In this document: piece after piece, positions 1 through 8,008 of the stretch
How the letters are laid out: every line of letters starts with the position of its first letter
Position numbering within the stretch: the stretch's first letter is position 1
DNA from: Photobacterium obscurum
GTDB lineage: Bacteria; Pseudomonadota; Gammaproteobacteria; Enterobacterales; Vibrionaceae
Direction: 5' to 3'
Assembly (NCBI RefSeq): GCF_026191635.1
Contig: NZ_JAKRRW010000008.1
Location: 62,001-126,000, forward strand
DNA: 64,000 nt
Notes under the pieces: generated by a model
Seen by the model: only the letters and a program-made list of their open reading frames with translations
The model's database searches: none
Told to the model about the DNA's origin: nothing
Translations under genes and position numbers: made by a program

Positions 1-1
1 G

Positions 2-1018
2 GCAGAAGAAGCTGAAGCCTTGGCCGCGGCGAAAGCGACCGCAGACACGGAAGCTGTCGCTGATCCTGCTGTACACGAGCAGGAAAAGCCTAAGAGTGAA
101 GGTTTCTTTGCCCGCCTGATGCGTGGCCTCAAGAAGACCAAAACCAACTTTGGCTCAGGCTTCTTTGGTCTGTTTAGCGGTAAAAAAATCGATGACGAGC
201 TGTTTGAGGAACTGGAAGAGCAGTTGCTTATTGCTGATGTCGGTATGGATACTACGCTGAAAATTATCGAAAACCTGACCGAGAAGGCCAGCAGTAAAGA
301 TCTGAAGGATGGCGAAGCCCTCTACGGTCTGCTGAAAGACGAGCTGGGTGAAATGCTGGAGAAAGTTGAGCAGCCGCTAGTGGTTGATACCAGCAAGAAG
401 CCGTATGTCATTTTGATGGTTGGGGTTAACGGTGTGGGTAAAACAACCACTATCGGCAAGCTGGCCAAGCAGTTCCAGAATGAAGGCAAGTCGGTGATGC
501 TGGCTGCCGGTGATACCTTCCGTGCTGCTGCGGTTGAGCAGTTGCAGGTATGGGGTGAGCGTAACAATGTTCCTGTTGTTGCCCAGCATACCGGTGCTGA
601 CAGCGCTTCGGTTATTTTTGATGCGATTGAATCTGCCAAGGCACGTAATGTTGACGTAGTGATTGCCGATACGGCAGGCCGCCTGCAGAACAAGGGCAAC
701 CTGATGGAAGAGCTGCGCAAGATTGTGCGCGTTATGAAGAAGGTTGATCCACAGGCGCCGCACGAAATTATGCTGACTGTCGATGCCGGTACGGGTCAGA
801 ATGCGATTAGCCAGGCGAAACTGTTCAGTGAAGTCGCTCCGGTATCGGGGATCACGATCACCAAGCTGGACGGTACGGCGAAGGGCGGGGTGATTTTTGC
901 CGTTGCCGATCAGTTCAATATCCCGATCCGTTATATCGGGATCGGTGAAGGCATTGATGACTTGCGTCCGTTTGCGGCGAGTGAATTTATTGAAGCTCTG
1001 TTTAGCGACGAGGAATAA
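2..1018 (+). CDS. ftsY: Signal recognition particle receptor FtsY (5' end outside window)
   Basis: SRP receptor GTPase that docks ribosome-SRP complexes at the inner membrane for co-translational insertion of membrane proteins. The reading frame is open from base 2, so the true start lies upstream; the TTG at 20 is an internal codon. The visible part opens with the end of an Ala/Glu-rich acidic A domain, followed by the helical N domain and the GTPase G domain. P-loop GVNGVGKTTT, DTAGR (G3) and TKLDGTAKGG (G4 and closing loop) are all intact, and the C-terminus EALFSDEE looks complete. ftsE starts 3 bases after the stop, which is the conserved ftsYEX operon order. Confidence 0.97.
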   Translation, partial: AEEAEALAAAKATADTEAVADPAVHEQEKPKSEGFFARLMRGLKKTKTNFGSGFFGLFSGKKIDDELFEELEEQLLIADVGMDTTLKIIENLTEKASSKDLKDGEALYGLLKDELGEMLEKVEQPLVVDTSKKPYVILMVGVNGVGKTTTIGKLAKQFQNEGKSVMLAAGDTFRAAAVEQLQVWGERNNVPVVAQHTGADSASVIFDAIESAKARNVDVVIADTAGRLQNKGNLMEELRKIVRVMKKVDPQAPHEIMLTVDAGTGQNAISQAKLFSEVAPVSGITITKLDGTAKGGVIFAVADQFNIPIRYIGIGEGIDDLRPFAASEFIEALFSDEE

Positions 1019-1021
1019 ATC

Positions 1022-1690
1022 GTGATTCGGTTTCAGCAGGTAAGTAAGGCTTACCGTGGTGGGCGCCAAGCCCTGCAAAAAGTAGACTTTCATCTGCAAC
1101 AGGCAGACATGGCTTTTTTGACCGGCCATTCCGGTGCGGGTAAGAGTACCCTGCTGAAGCTGATCTGTGCGATTGAGCGGCCGAGTGATGGCCAGATTTT
1201 TTTCAATGGCCATGAAATTACCCGCATTGATAACAAGCAGATCCCCTTTCTGCGACGCAACATCGGGATTATTTTTCAGGATCACAAGCTGCTGATGGGG
1301 CGCACGGTATATGACAATGTCGCTATGCCGCTGCGGGTCGAGCAGGCAACGGAGAATGAAATTAAGCGACGGGTGTCTGCGGCATTGGATAAGGTTGGCT
1401 TGCTAGACAAGGCCCGTTGTCTGCCGGCTCAGCTGTCCGGTGGTGAGCAGCAACGCGTCGGGATTGCCCGTGCCGTGGTCAATAAGCCGAGGTTATTGCT
1501 GGCAGATGAGCCGACCGGTAACCTCGATGCTGAATTGTCTCAGCAGGTCATGCGGTTGTTTGAAGAGTTCAATCGGGTTGGCGTCAGTGTGCTGATGGCA
1601 ACCCACGACACATCGCTGTTGACCACTCATAATTACCGGCGTTTCGATTTGCAGCAAGGACACCTAAGGGAGATGGCACGTGGCGCGTAA
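1022..1690 (+). CDS. ftsE: Cell division ABC transporter ATPase FtsE
   Basis: ATPase subunit of the FtsEX complex, which acts at the septum to activate periplasmic peptidoglycan hydrolases through EnvC-type partners. The protein has 222 residues, the usual FtsE length. Walker [10 protein letters not shown] is near residues 36-44, the ABC signature LSGGEQQR near 138-145, and Walker B LLLADEP follows. It begins with GTG directly behind the ftsY stop, and its 3' end overlaps ftsX by 11 bases, so translation of ftsE and ftsX is probably coupled. Confidence 0.96.
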   Translation: MIRFQQVSKAYRGGRQALQKVDFHLQQADMAFLTGHSGAGKSTLLKLICAIERPSDGQIFFNGHEITRIDNKQIPFLRRNIGIIFQDHKLLMGRTVYDNVAMPLRVEQATENEIKRRVSAALDKVGLLDKARCLPAQLSGGEQQRVGIARAVVNKPRLLLADEPTGNLDAELSQQVMRLFEEFNRVGVSVLMATHDTSLLTTHNYRRFDLQQGHLREMARGA

Positions 1691-2606
1691 GCAAAATGGT
1701 TTCTTTGCTGTGCACAAGCAGCAATGTCAGGAAGCACTAACTGAGTTGATGCGACGTCCGCTGGGTAATTTCCTGACTCTGGCTGTGCTGGCCTTTGCCT
1801 TGACGTTGCCAGCCAGTTTCTATCTGCTGGCGAAGAATGTCACTTTGGTGGCTCAAGCCTGGCAGAATCCCACGCAACTGACCTTGTATCTGGAGCAAAA
1901 TATTGCTGATCCAGTGGCCAGCCAGTTTAGTGATCAGCTGCAGTCCTGGCCGGAAGTCGAATCCGTCGACTATATTTCTCCTCGTCAGGGATTGCAGGAC
2001 TTTCGCGAGCATGCGGGCTTTGATCAGGCGCTGAGCCTGCTGGACGAAAACCCGCTGCCGGCGGTCGTGGTGGTACGCCCGGTTGTTGCATGGCAGGGTA
2101 GCGACAAGGCGATCCAACTGGCAGCCAAGATCCGCACCGAACCAACAGTGAACGAAGTCCGGCTGGACAGTGACTGGCTGCAGCGACTGGCTGCAATTAA
2201 AGAGCTGGCGGTGACTCTGGCCCTGTTGATGTCCGGGCTGATGTTGTTTGCGGTTTTTCTGATTGTCGGCAATACGTTACGCCTGCAGGTCCAGAACCAG
2301 AAAGATGAAATTCAGGTCATGAAACTGGTCGGGGCGACCGACAGTTTTATTCTGCGTCCCTATCTCTATACCGGGGTCTGGTATGGCTTGATTGGCGGGA
2401 TCGTGGCCTGGGTATTGACGGCTATCGTGACTATACTGCTTGATGGTGCGGTTGCAAAGTTGGCCTCGTTATATGACAGCAGTTTTCGCATGGTCGGGTT
2501 ACGCTGGGATGAGACCTTGATTTTATTGATGACAGCATCGTTTCTTGGCCTGTTGGCAGCACGTCTTTCTGCCGGCCGCCATTTGAAAGAAATTGAACCT
2601 ATCTGA
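1680..2606 (+). CDS. ftsX: Cell division permease-like protein FtsX
   Basis: Membrane partner of FtsE. The 308-residue protein shows the FtsX layout: a cytoplasmic N-terminus, a first membrane helix at about residues 28-50, a periplasmic domain of roughly 120 residues, then three more hydrophobic helices (about 175-197, 223-255 and 278-297). It starts at a GTG inside the end of ftsE. The family couples ATP hydrolysis by FtsE to hydrolase activation rather than transporting a solute. No defect is visible. Confidence 0.95.
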   Translation: MARKQNGFFAVHKQQCQEALTELMRRPLGNFLTLAVLAFALTLPASFYLLAKNVTLVAQAWQNPTQLTLYLEQNIADPVASQFSDQLQSWPEVESVDYISPRQGLQDFREHAGFDQALSLLDENPLPAVVVVRPVVAWQGSDKAIQLAAKIRTEPTVNEVRLDSDWLQRLAAIKELAVTLALLMSGLMLFAVFLIVGNTLRLQVQNQKDEIQVMKLVGATDSFILRPYLYTGVWYGLIGGIVAWVLTAIVTILLDGAVAKLASLYDSSFRMVGLRWDETLILLMTASFLGLLAARLSAGRHLKEIEPI

Positions 2607-2728
2607 CGTTTTTAACTCTATAAATGGTGTAAATTACGCGACTCGCTTGCAAAGGTGCTCTGTTTCTGGGCATTATTACAGGTTCAAGCAATTTCCCATT
2701 GGTACAAAAAACACACGAGGTTTGTTGG

Positions 2729-3589
2729 ATGGCACAAGAGATGACATCAATGGCTTTAGTTTCTGCAGACAGTCTGGATAGTTATATCCAGAGCGTTAAC
2801 AGCTATCCAATGCTGTCGGCCGAGCAGGAACGCGAGTTAGCTGAGCGTCTGCATTATGATGGTGATATCGATTCGGCGAAAGGTCTGGTCATGTCTCACC
2901 TACGTTTTGTTGTGCATGTGGCACGTGGCTATTCTGGTTATGGCCTACCAATGGCTGATTTGGTTCAGGAAGGCAACATTGGCCTGATGAAAGCGGTAAA
3001 ACGTTTCAACCCTGAAGTCGGAGTGCGTCTGGTTTCCTTTGCTGTGCACTGGATAAAGGCTGAAATTCACGAATATGTTCTGCGTAACTGGCGTATTGTG
3101 AAGGTTGCCACCACTAAGGCCCAGCGCAAGCTGTTCTTTAATCTCCGTAAGTCGAAAAAGCGTCTTGGCTGGTTTAATAATGCCGAAGTCGAGATGGTTG
3201 CTGAGCAACTGGGTGTTGAGGCCAGTGAGGTTCGCGAGATGGAATCACGTCTTGCAGCCCAGGATCCAACTTTCGAAATGCCCTCTGAAGATGATGATCG
3301 TGACGGCGGCTATACGGCACCGGTTTATTTTCTTGAAGACAAGTCGTCGGATGTGGCATTGAGCTTTGAAGAGAATAACTGGGAAGCCCATGCGAATAAT
3401 CGCCTGTCGCAGGCTTTGGGTGGTCTTGATGAGCGTAGCCAGCATATTGTCCGCTCGCGTTGGTTAGACGAGCAAAAAGCGACGTTGCAGGAATTGGCAG
3501 ATCACTATGGCGTGTCTGCTGAAAGGATCCGTCAGCTGGAGAAGAATGCGATGAAGAAACTCAAAGATGCCGTCGGAGACGCAATCTAA
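2729..3589 (+). CDS. rpoH: RNA polymerase heat-shock sigma factor RpoH (sigma 32)
   Basis: Alternative sigma factor directing transcription of chaperone and protease genes. The ATG at 2729 is chosen because the protein then begins [11 protein letters not shown], as in E. coli RpoH, with an ACGAGG ribosome site at 2715-2720; an in-frame GTG at 2699 would add ten residues. The result is 286 residues (E. coli 284). Region 2 ([20 protein letters not shown]) and the RpoH box with [17 protein letters not shown] are nearly identical to E. coli. The region 4.2 helix-turn-helix ([19 protein letters not shown]) is intact. The 122-base leader from ftsX should hold its promoters, but none was convincing by eye. 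Confidence 0.97.
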   Translation: MAQEMTSMALVSADSLDSYIQSVNSYPMLSAEQERELAERLHYDGDIDSAKGLVMSHLRFVVHVARGYSGYGLPMADLVQEGNIGLMKAVKRFNPEVGVRLVSFAVHWIKAEIHEYVLRNWRIVKVATTKAQRKLFFNLRKSKKRLGWFNNAEVEMVAEQLGVEASEVREMESRLAAQDPTFEMPSEDDDRDGGYTAPVYFLEDKSSDVALSFEENNWEAHANNRLSQALGGLDERSQHIVRSRWLDEQKATLQELADHYGVSAERIRQLEKNAMKKLKDAVGDAI

Positions 3590-3627
3590 GGATCCTCGCA
3601 AACTATCCACAATTTAGAATTTTCGAA

Positions 3628-3652
3628 AACCGGCCTTGCGCCGGTTTTTTTA
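3628..3652 (+). terminator. Intrinsic terminator of rpoH
   Basis: A perfect 7-bp stem (AACCGGC at 3628-3634 with GCCGGTT at 3640-3646) with a five-base loop runs into eight T residues. It lies about 40 bases after the rpoH stop and so ends the rpoH transcript. Confidence 0.9.
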
Positions 3653-3668
3653 TGCCTGATTTCTGAGA

Positions 3669-3755
3669 GATACCTCACGTTTGTGAGTATCATTGTGAAT
3701 GATATCCAATGTTATCCACAGCTTTTGATCGGATCCGATCTACATATAGTGGATC
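3669..3755. promoter_or_regulatory. Stacked palindromes, DnaA box and GATC cluster between rpoH and glpE
   Basis: In order: a hairpin built from CTCAC-GTTT-GTGAG (3674-3687); a perfect 7-3-7 palindrome TATCATT-GTG-AATGATA (3688-3704); TTATCCACA (3712-3720), an exact match to the DnaA box; and GATC at 3727, 3732, 3737 and 3752, the first three forming the palindrome GATCGGATCCGATC. A one-mismatch DnaA box, TTTTCCACA, follows at 3795-3803. More GATC sites lie at 3988, 4003, 4025, 4030 and 4086. The whole 520-base stretch 3590-4109 has no plausible gene. The arrangement resembles DnaA/Dam/SeqA-responsive DNA, but no function is shown. Confidence 0.5.
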
Positions 3756-4109
3756 CAATCTTGACGAAACACATTATCAACGCAATTCACAGTTTTTTCC
3801 ACAGCTGGTGGTATTTTGAGCGCCATAAGGGAGGGGCTGAGCGAAGGGGGCGGGTGACGCCTTGCCGTACCTGAGTTTACGCTTAAAAAGACGTAGCCGG
3901 GATAGCCCTACTATCTGTGCGAGGTTGTGAGTAACTTTGTGGGGTACAATAGCCAGCAATAATATTTTGGCCTGCATTTTTGGCCGGGATCCCAAAACGG
4001 ACGATCATCACGTTTTGAGCCGATGATCTGATCAAGCCGATATGGGGAGATTCAACAACATAACAGGCTATTCATAAAAATAGCGGATCTGATAGAGAAC
4101 GAGGCAGTC

Positions 4110-4439
4110 ATGGAACAGTTTGAGCATATTTCGGTTGAACAGGCATACGCACTATTGCAGCAGCCAGAGCTTGGAGGCGTGCTGGTTGATATTCGTGATC
4201 CGCAGTCTTTCGCGTTGTCTCACCCAGAGCCAGCCTTTCACCTGACTAATGATACAATGGTGGCGTTTATGGATCAGGTTGACTTCGAGCAGCCTGTCAT
4301 TGTGATGTGCTATCACGGTGTAAGCAGCCAGGGCGCGGCACAATACCTGATTAATCAAGGCTATGAAACCGTGTATAGTCTTGATGGTGGTTTCGAGGCC
4401 TGGCGCCGCCAGGCATATCCTTGTATTCAACGGGCATAG
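4110..4439 (+). CDS. glpE: Thiosulfate sulfurtransferase GlpE (single-domain rhodanese)
   Basis: Cytoplasmic rhodanese moving a sulfane sulfur from thiosulfate to cyanide or thiol acceptors such as thioredoxin. The protein has 109 residues (E. coli GlpE 108). The active-site loop MCYHGVSSQ carries the catalytic cysteine, and the N-terminus [16 protein letters not shown] fits the family. A GAGG ribosome site lies six bases before the ATG. glpG follows after 20 bases, giving the usual glpEG pair. The physiological link to glycerol metabolism is unclear even in E. coli. Confidence 0.95.
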   Translation: MEQFEHISVEQAYALLQQPELGGVLVDIRDPQSFALSHPEPAFHLTNDTMVAFMDQVDFEQPVIVMCYHGVSSQGAAQYLINQGYETVYSLDGGFEAWRRQAYPCIQRA

Positions 4440-4459
4440 GCCTGTTTGCGGAGTGACAG

Positions 4460-5290
4460 ATGCATCGGTTAGCCGGATTAAACAATCCTCGCCAGGCACA
4501 GGCGTTTATCGACTATATGGCCTCACGGGGGATCGCCCTGTCTTTGGCCCCGGAGCCGGAGGGGATGTTTGCAATCTGGCTGGAGGACACCCAGCACCTT
4601 GTCGAAGTACAGGCTGAGTTGAACCAGTTTTTGAACAACCCGCACGATACCAAGTATCAGGCGGCTTCCTGGGACACGGCAGAAACCCGAACGGCAAAGT
4701 TCCATTATGGCAGTCCGGATCTGCTGGCAATCATTAAGTCCCAGGCGGGACCGTTCAGCCTGTCAGTGATGGTCGTCGCCATTGCGATCTATGGGCTCTG
4801 GCTGCTTGGTTTACAGCAGCCTGTGTTTAATGTGTTTCATTTTCCGCTGATGGAGGGTGATCAGTGGCAGCTATGGCGTTTCTTTACCCATGCCCTGATC
4901 CATTTTTCCACCCTGCATATTATCTTTAATTGCTTATGGTGGTGGATCCTCGGCGGGCAGCTGGAGCGTCACAGTGGCAGTGCCAAGCTGGTGCAGCTCT
5001 TTTTGATTTCGGCGCTGGTTTCAGGCTTTGCGCAATTTTGGCTGCATGGCCCGAATTTTGGTGGCCTTTCTGGTGTGGTGTACGCGCTATTGGGCTATAT
5101 CTGGTGGATGGGGTGGCTGGCCCCGCAGCGTGGTTTATCGATCCCCAAACCCTATGTCGCCTTTATGCTGGCTTGGCTGGTATTGGGCTTTGCCCAGCCG
5201 TTTGGAATGTCGGTGGCCAACATGGCCCACTTGTTTGGTTTGATCAGCGGCTGTGGGCTGGCCTTGGTGGATGCCAAGCTTCGACGCTAG
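4460..5290 (+). CDS. glpG: Rhomboid intramembrane serine protease GlpG
   Basis: Inner-membrane protease that cleaves transmembrane substrates within the bilayer. Its 276 residues equal the E. coli length. A soluble N-terminal domain (about 1-90) precedes six membrane segments. The catalytic dyad is visible: Ser204 in GGLSG and His257 in NMAHLFG. The oxyanion-hole residues His153 and Asn157 lie in the HIIFN motif. The stop codon TAG sits inside a CTAG tetramer. The gene shares an operon with glpE and is separated from glpT by 276 bases holding a separate promoter region. Confidence 0.96.
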   Translation: MHRLAGLNNPRQAQAFIDYMASRGIALSLAPEPEGMFAIWLEDTQHLVEVQAELNQFLNNPHDTKYQAASWDTAETRTAKFHYGSPDLLAIIKSQAGPFSLSVMVVAIAIYGLWLLGLQQPVFNVFHFPLMEGDQWQLWRFFTHALIHFSTLHIIFNCLWWWILGGQLERHSGSAKLVQLFLISALVSGFAQFWLHGPNFGGLSGVVYALLGYIWWMGWLAPQRGLSIPKPYVAFMLAWLVLGFAQPFGMSVANMAHLFGLISGCGLALVDAKLRR

Positions 5291-5421
5291 GACGTTTGTT
5301 GTCAATTTCAGCGGTGAACTTGGCCAAGTTTAAGTTCACCCCTGCTGTTGATTTGCCAATGTGACTCAGACATTCGTCAAAAAAATAGAGTAAAAGCACC
5401 ATTACTGAAAATTAAATCTTC

Positions 5422-5443
5422 GTATTTGATTCTTTTCACATTT
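5422..5443 (+). promoter_or_regulatory. Candidate CRP binding site upstream of glpT
   Basis: The core TTTGA-N6-TCACA (5425-5440) matches 9 of 10 positions of the CRP half-sites TGTGA-N6-TCACA, and the right flank continues with TTT as in the consensus. It is centred about 72 bases before the transcription start inferred from the candidate promoter, a common activator position. CRP control of glpT is established in E. coli; its use here is inferred. Confidence 0.5.
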
Positions 5444-5467
5444 TCTTATCTTCATTCGAGCAATAAT

Positions 5468-5497
5468 TTGCACACATTGAGTGATTTTGTTTATTTT
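5468..5497 (+). promoter_or_regulatory. Candidate glpT promoter
   Basis: TTGCAC (5468-5473) and TATTTT (5492-5497) are separated by 18 bases. Both hexamers are imperfect (4 of 6), as expected for a promoter needing activation by CRP. It would start transcription near 5504, just before the palindrome at 5511-5526. Confidence 0.35.
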
Positions 5498-5510
5498 CGC
5501 TCGCCCTACA

Positions 5511-5526
5511 TTTGCGTTTACGCAAA
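5511..5526. promoter_or_regulatory. Palindrome in glpT leader, possible GlpR-type operator
   Basis: A perfect inverted repeat TTTGCG-TTTA-CGCAAA lies between the candidate promoter and the glpT ribosome site. Its centre and arm spacing resemble the GlpR operator (TTCG-WTAW-CGAA) with matching substitutions in both arms. Position would suit repression. It matches the E. coli consensus at only 11 of 20 positions, so another repressor is possible. Confidence 0.35.
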
Positions 5527-5566
5527 CCATCGCTAAAACAACAACAAGATTTTTAAGGAACATTTT

Positions 5567-6937
5567 ATGTTTGGCATCTTTAAACCCGCTATGCATGCGG
5601 AGCGTCTGTCTGATGGACAGGTCGATCCCGTATATAAGCGCCTCCGTTGGCAACTCTTCGCCGGTATCTTCTTCGGTTATGCCGGTTACTACCTAGTACG
5701 TAAAAACTTCAGTCTGGCAATGCCTTTCCTGATTGAAGAATACGGTTATAGCCGCGGTGATCTGGGCGTGGCGTTGGCGGCCGTTTCTATTGCCTACGGC
5801 TTGTCCAAATTCCTGATGGGGAGCGTATCGGACCGTTCGAATCCTCGCTACTTCCTGGCGGCTGGTCTGACGATGTCAGCGTTGGTCATGTTGTGCTTCG
5901 GCTTCATGCCATGGGCAACGGGCAGTATTGCTGCGATGTTTATCTTGCTGTTCCTGAACGGCTGGTTCCAGGGGATGGGGTGGCCTGCCTGTGGCCGGAC
6001 CATGGTGCACTGGTGGTCACGCAAAGAGCGTGGTGAAATTGTATCGGTATGGAACGTTGCCCATAACGTGGGTGGTGGCTTGATTGGCCCGATGTTCCTG
6101 CTTGGCCTGTGGGCATTCAATGACGACTGGCGCACAGCCTTCTATGTTCCGGCTTTCTTTGCCCTGTTGGTGGCCGCTTTCACTCTATTGGTGATGCGTG
6201 ATACGCCTCAGTCTTGTGGCTTGCCGTCAATCGAAGAGCACAAGAACGATTACCCAGATAACTACGACGAGTCACACGAAAAAGAGATGACCGCGAAGGA
6301 AATCTTCTTTAAGTATGTGTTCAATAACAAGCTGCTATGGTTCATCGCTATTGCGAATGCTTTTGTCTACATGATCCGCTACGGGGTATTGGACTGGGCG
6401 CCGGTCTACCTGAGCGAAGCGAAGCACTTCACCGTCGACAAATCGTCTTGGGCTTACTTCCTGTATGAGTGGGCAGGTATCCCGGGTACGCTGCTATGTG
6501 GCTGGATGTCGGATAAATTCTTTAAGGGCCGTCGTGCACCGGCAGGTATCCTGTTCATGGCATTGGTTACCGTGGCAGTATTGGTCTACTGGTTCAACCC
6601 GGCCGGTAACCCGACTATCGATATGATTGCGCTGGTTGCTATCGGCTTCCTGATCTACGGCCCAGTTATGCTGATCGGTCTGTATGCCCTAGAGCTGGCT
6701 CCGAAGAAAGCGGCGGGTACTGCTGCCGGTCTGACGGGTCTGTTCGGTTACCTGGGTGGTGCGGTTGCAGCGAACGCAGTCCTTGGCTACACCGTTGACC
6801 ACTTCGGTTGGGATGGCGGCTTCATGGTGTTAACTGCATCTTGTGGCATGTCTATTTTCTTCCTGACCCTGGCACTGATTGGTGAAAGCAAGCTTCACAA
6901 AGAAGTCGAGGGTAAACAAGTGGAACAAAGTGCGTGA
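5567..6937 (+). CDS. glpT: Glycerol-3-phosphate:phosphate antiporter GlpT
   Basis: Inner-membrane major facilitator that imports glycerol-3-phosphate in exchange for phosphate and usually also admits fosfomycin. The 456 residues (E. coli 452) hold about twelve membrane helices with a charged loop near 225-250. Arg45 in YLVRKNFS aligns with a substrate-binding arginine of E. coli GlpT. The start has an AAGGA ribosome site seven bases upstream. glpR lies 97 bases downstream with no strong terminator between, so glpT and the regulator may be co-transcribed. The gene supplies the substrate of GlpD encoded nearby. Confidence 0.96.
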   Translation: MFGIFKPAMHAERLSDGQVDPVYKRLRWQLFAGIFFGYAGYYLVRKNFSLAMPFLIEEYGYSRGDLGVALAAVSIAYGLSKFLMGSVSDRSNPRYFLAAGLTMSALVMLCFGFMPWATGSIAAMFILLFLNGWFQGMGWPACGRTMVHWWSRKERGEIVSVWNVAHNVGGGLIGPMFLLGLWAFNDDWRTAFYVPAFFALLVAAFTLLVMRDTPQSCGLPSIEEHKNDYPDNYDESHEKEMTAKEIFFKYVFNNKLLWFIAIANAFVYMIRYGVLDWAPVYLSEAKHFTVDKSSWAYFLYEWAGIPGTLLCGWMSDKFFKGRRAPAGILFMALVTVAVLVYWFNPAGNPTIDMIALVAIGFLIYGPVMLIGLYALELAPKKAAGTAAGLTGLFGYLGGAVAANAVLGYTVDHFGWDGGFMVLTASCGMSIFFLTLALIGESKLHKEVEGKQVEQSA

Positions 6938-6983
6938 TTGAGAGCGCCATCATTGGCATCTTGATAGCGCTGTAGGTAATATG

Positions 6984-7011
6984 ACAAGGCTTCGCATTCG
7001 CGGAGCCTTGT
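6984..7011 (+). repeat. Strong hairpin between glpT and glpR
   Basis: ACAAGGCT (6984-6991) pairs with AGCCTTGT (7004-7011), and an inner CGC/GCG pair extends the stem to about 12 bp around an ATTC loop. No T-run follows, so it is not a normal intrinsic terminator. It could protect glpT mRNA from 3' exonucleases or reduce expression of glpR. Confidence 0.6.
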
Positions 7012-7034
7012 TGCAACTAGGAGCAGCGTTAGCA

Positions 7035-7796
7035 GTGAAGCAAAGCAAACGTCACCAGGAAATCATCGATCTCGTTAAAACCCAGGGCTACGTCAGCACT
7101 GACGATCTTGTTGAGCGTTTTAACGTGAGTCCTCAAACTATCCGCCGTGATCTTAACGAGCTGGCCGCAGATAATAAAATCCGCCGTCACCACGGTGGTG
7201 CCACGATCCCGTCCAGCTCCGTCAATACCTCTTACAGCACCCGTAAGGTGATGCAGTTGGCAGAAAAAGACTGTATTGCACAGGCGATGGTGCAGCATAT
7301 CCCGGACGGTGCGACGCTGTTTATCGATATCGGGACGACGCCGGAGGCGGTTGCCCGCGCCTTGTTGGAGCATAACGATCTGCGCGTTGTCACGAATAAC
7401 CTTAACGTCGCCAGTATCCTGACTGGCAAAGATGACTTTCGGGTCATCCTGGCAGGGGGCGAGGTTCGCAACCGTGATGGCGGTATTGTCGGCGAGGCAA
7501 CCCTGGATTTCATCTCCCAGTTCCGGTTGGACTTCGGCATCATGGGGATCAGCGGGATTGATCTCGATGGTTCATTGCTGGATTTTGACTACCACGAGGT
7601 ACGCGTCAAGCAGGCGATTATTGAGAATAGCCGCTGCGTAATGCTGGGTGTCGATCATACTAAGTTCGGTCGTAATGCGATGGTCAATCTTGGTGATATC
7701 AGCCAGATCGATATGCTATTTACCGATCAGGAACCACCTGCCGAGCTATCTAAGCGATTGGTCGAGCACGAGATCCATACGGAAATTATCAGTTAA
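7035..7796 (+). CDS. glpR: Glycerol-3-phosphate regulon repressor GlpR (DeoR family)
   Basis: DeoR-family repressor that is released from DNA by glycerol-3-phosphate. The GTG at 7035 is preferred because the protein then begins MKQSKRHQEII, as in E. coli GlpR, with AGGAG at 7019-7023; an ATG at 6981 would add 18 unrelated residues and overlap the hairpin. The result is 253 residues (E. coli 252). The N-terminal helix-turn-helix (VSTDDLVERFNVSPQTIRRDL) and the ligand domain with DIGTTPEAVA and GGEVRNRDGG are conserved. In E. coli glpR follows glpG; here glpT separates them. Two likely operators lie ahead of glpD. Confidence 0.95.
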   Translation: MKQSKRHQEIIDLVKTQGYVSTDDLVERFNVSPQTIRRDLNELAADNKIRRHHGGATIPSSSVNTSYSTRKVMQLAEKDCIAQAMVQHIPDGATLFIDIGTTPEAVARALLEHNDLRVVTNNLNVASILTGKDDFRVILAGGEVRNRDGGIVGEATLDFISQFRLDFGIMGISGIDLDGSLLDFDYHEVRVKQAIIENSRCVMLGVDHTKFGRNAMVNLGDISQIDMLFTDQEPPAELSKRLVEHEIHTEIIS

Positions 7797-7838
7797 CGCT
7801 CCGGTTTGGCAGGCTTCACTCTGCCAATCAAGATATTG

Positions 7839-7871
7839 ACGGGCTGCCAGAAATGGCAGCCCGTTTTTTTT
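7839..7871 (+). terminator. Intrinsic terminator of glpR
   Basis: An 11-bp perfect stem (ACGGGCTGCCA at 7839-7849 with TGGCAGCCCGT at 7854-7864) is followed by eight T residues. A smaller hairpin (TTGGCAG/CTGCCAA) precedes it at about 7806-7827. Confidence 0.93.
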
Positions 7872-7894
7872 CGTATTGCTAGCACGATCTACTT

Positions 7895-7914
7895 TATGCG
7901 TAAAAACGAACATA
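7895..7914. promoter_or_regulatory. GlpR operator, distal site for glpD
   Basis: One half matches the GlpR half-site fully (AAACGAACATA); the other half is poor. Overall 15 of 20 positions fit the consensus WATGTTCGWT-AWCGAACATW. It lies 52 bases before a better copy, consistent with cooperative repression. Confidence 0.55.
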
Positions 7915-7946
7915 TTAATGATGATCTTGATCAATACATTGTCTAT

Positions 7947-7966
7947 GATGTTCGTTATCGAGCATG
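7947..7966. promoter_or_regulatory. GlpR operator, proximal site for glpD
   Basis: The sequence ATGTTCGTTATCGAGCAT (7948-7965) fits 17 of 20 positions of the GlpR consensus and ends 43 bases before the glpD start. A GATC-N2-GATC palindrome around 7923-7932 could be a weak CRP site. The match predicts repression of glpD in the absence of glycerol-3-phosphate. Confidence 0.8.
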
Positions 7967-8008
7967 AGCGAGCGTTTTGGAACTTTTTGATTTCGGGTGA
8001 GGTAGAGT

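Noticed and set aside
377..1285. 302-residue open frame on the minus strand
   Set aside because: It is antisense to ftsY and ftsE, both clearly real, and its translation matches no family.
3590..4109. Short open frames and a crtS assignment in the rpoH-glpE interval
   Set aside because: The frames of about 60-70 codons have no ribosome sites or recognisable product. crtS was not assigned because its known V. cholerae neighbours differ and I cannot align the sequence.
5838..5850. GTTCGAATCC-like T-arm of a tRNA
   Set aside because: It lies in glpT coding sequence with no acceptor or anticodon stems around it.
6981..7034. Longer glpR starting at ATG 6981
   Set aside because: The extra 18 codons overlap a strong hairpin, lack a ribosome site and do not match GlpR proteins.
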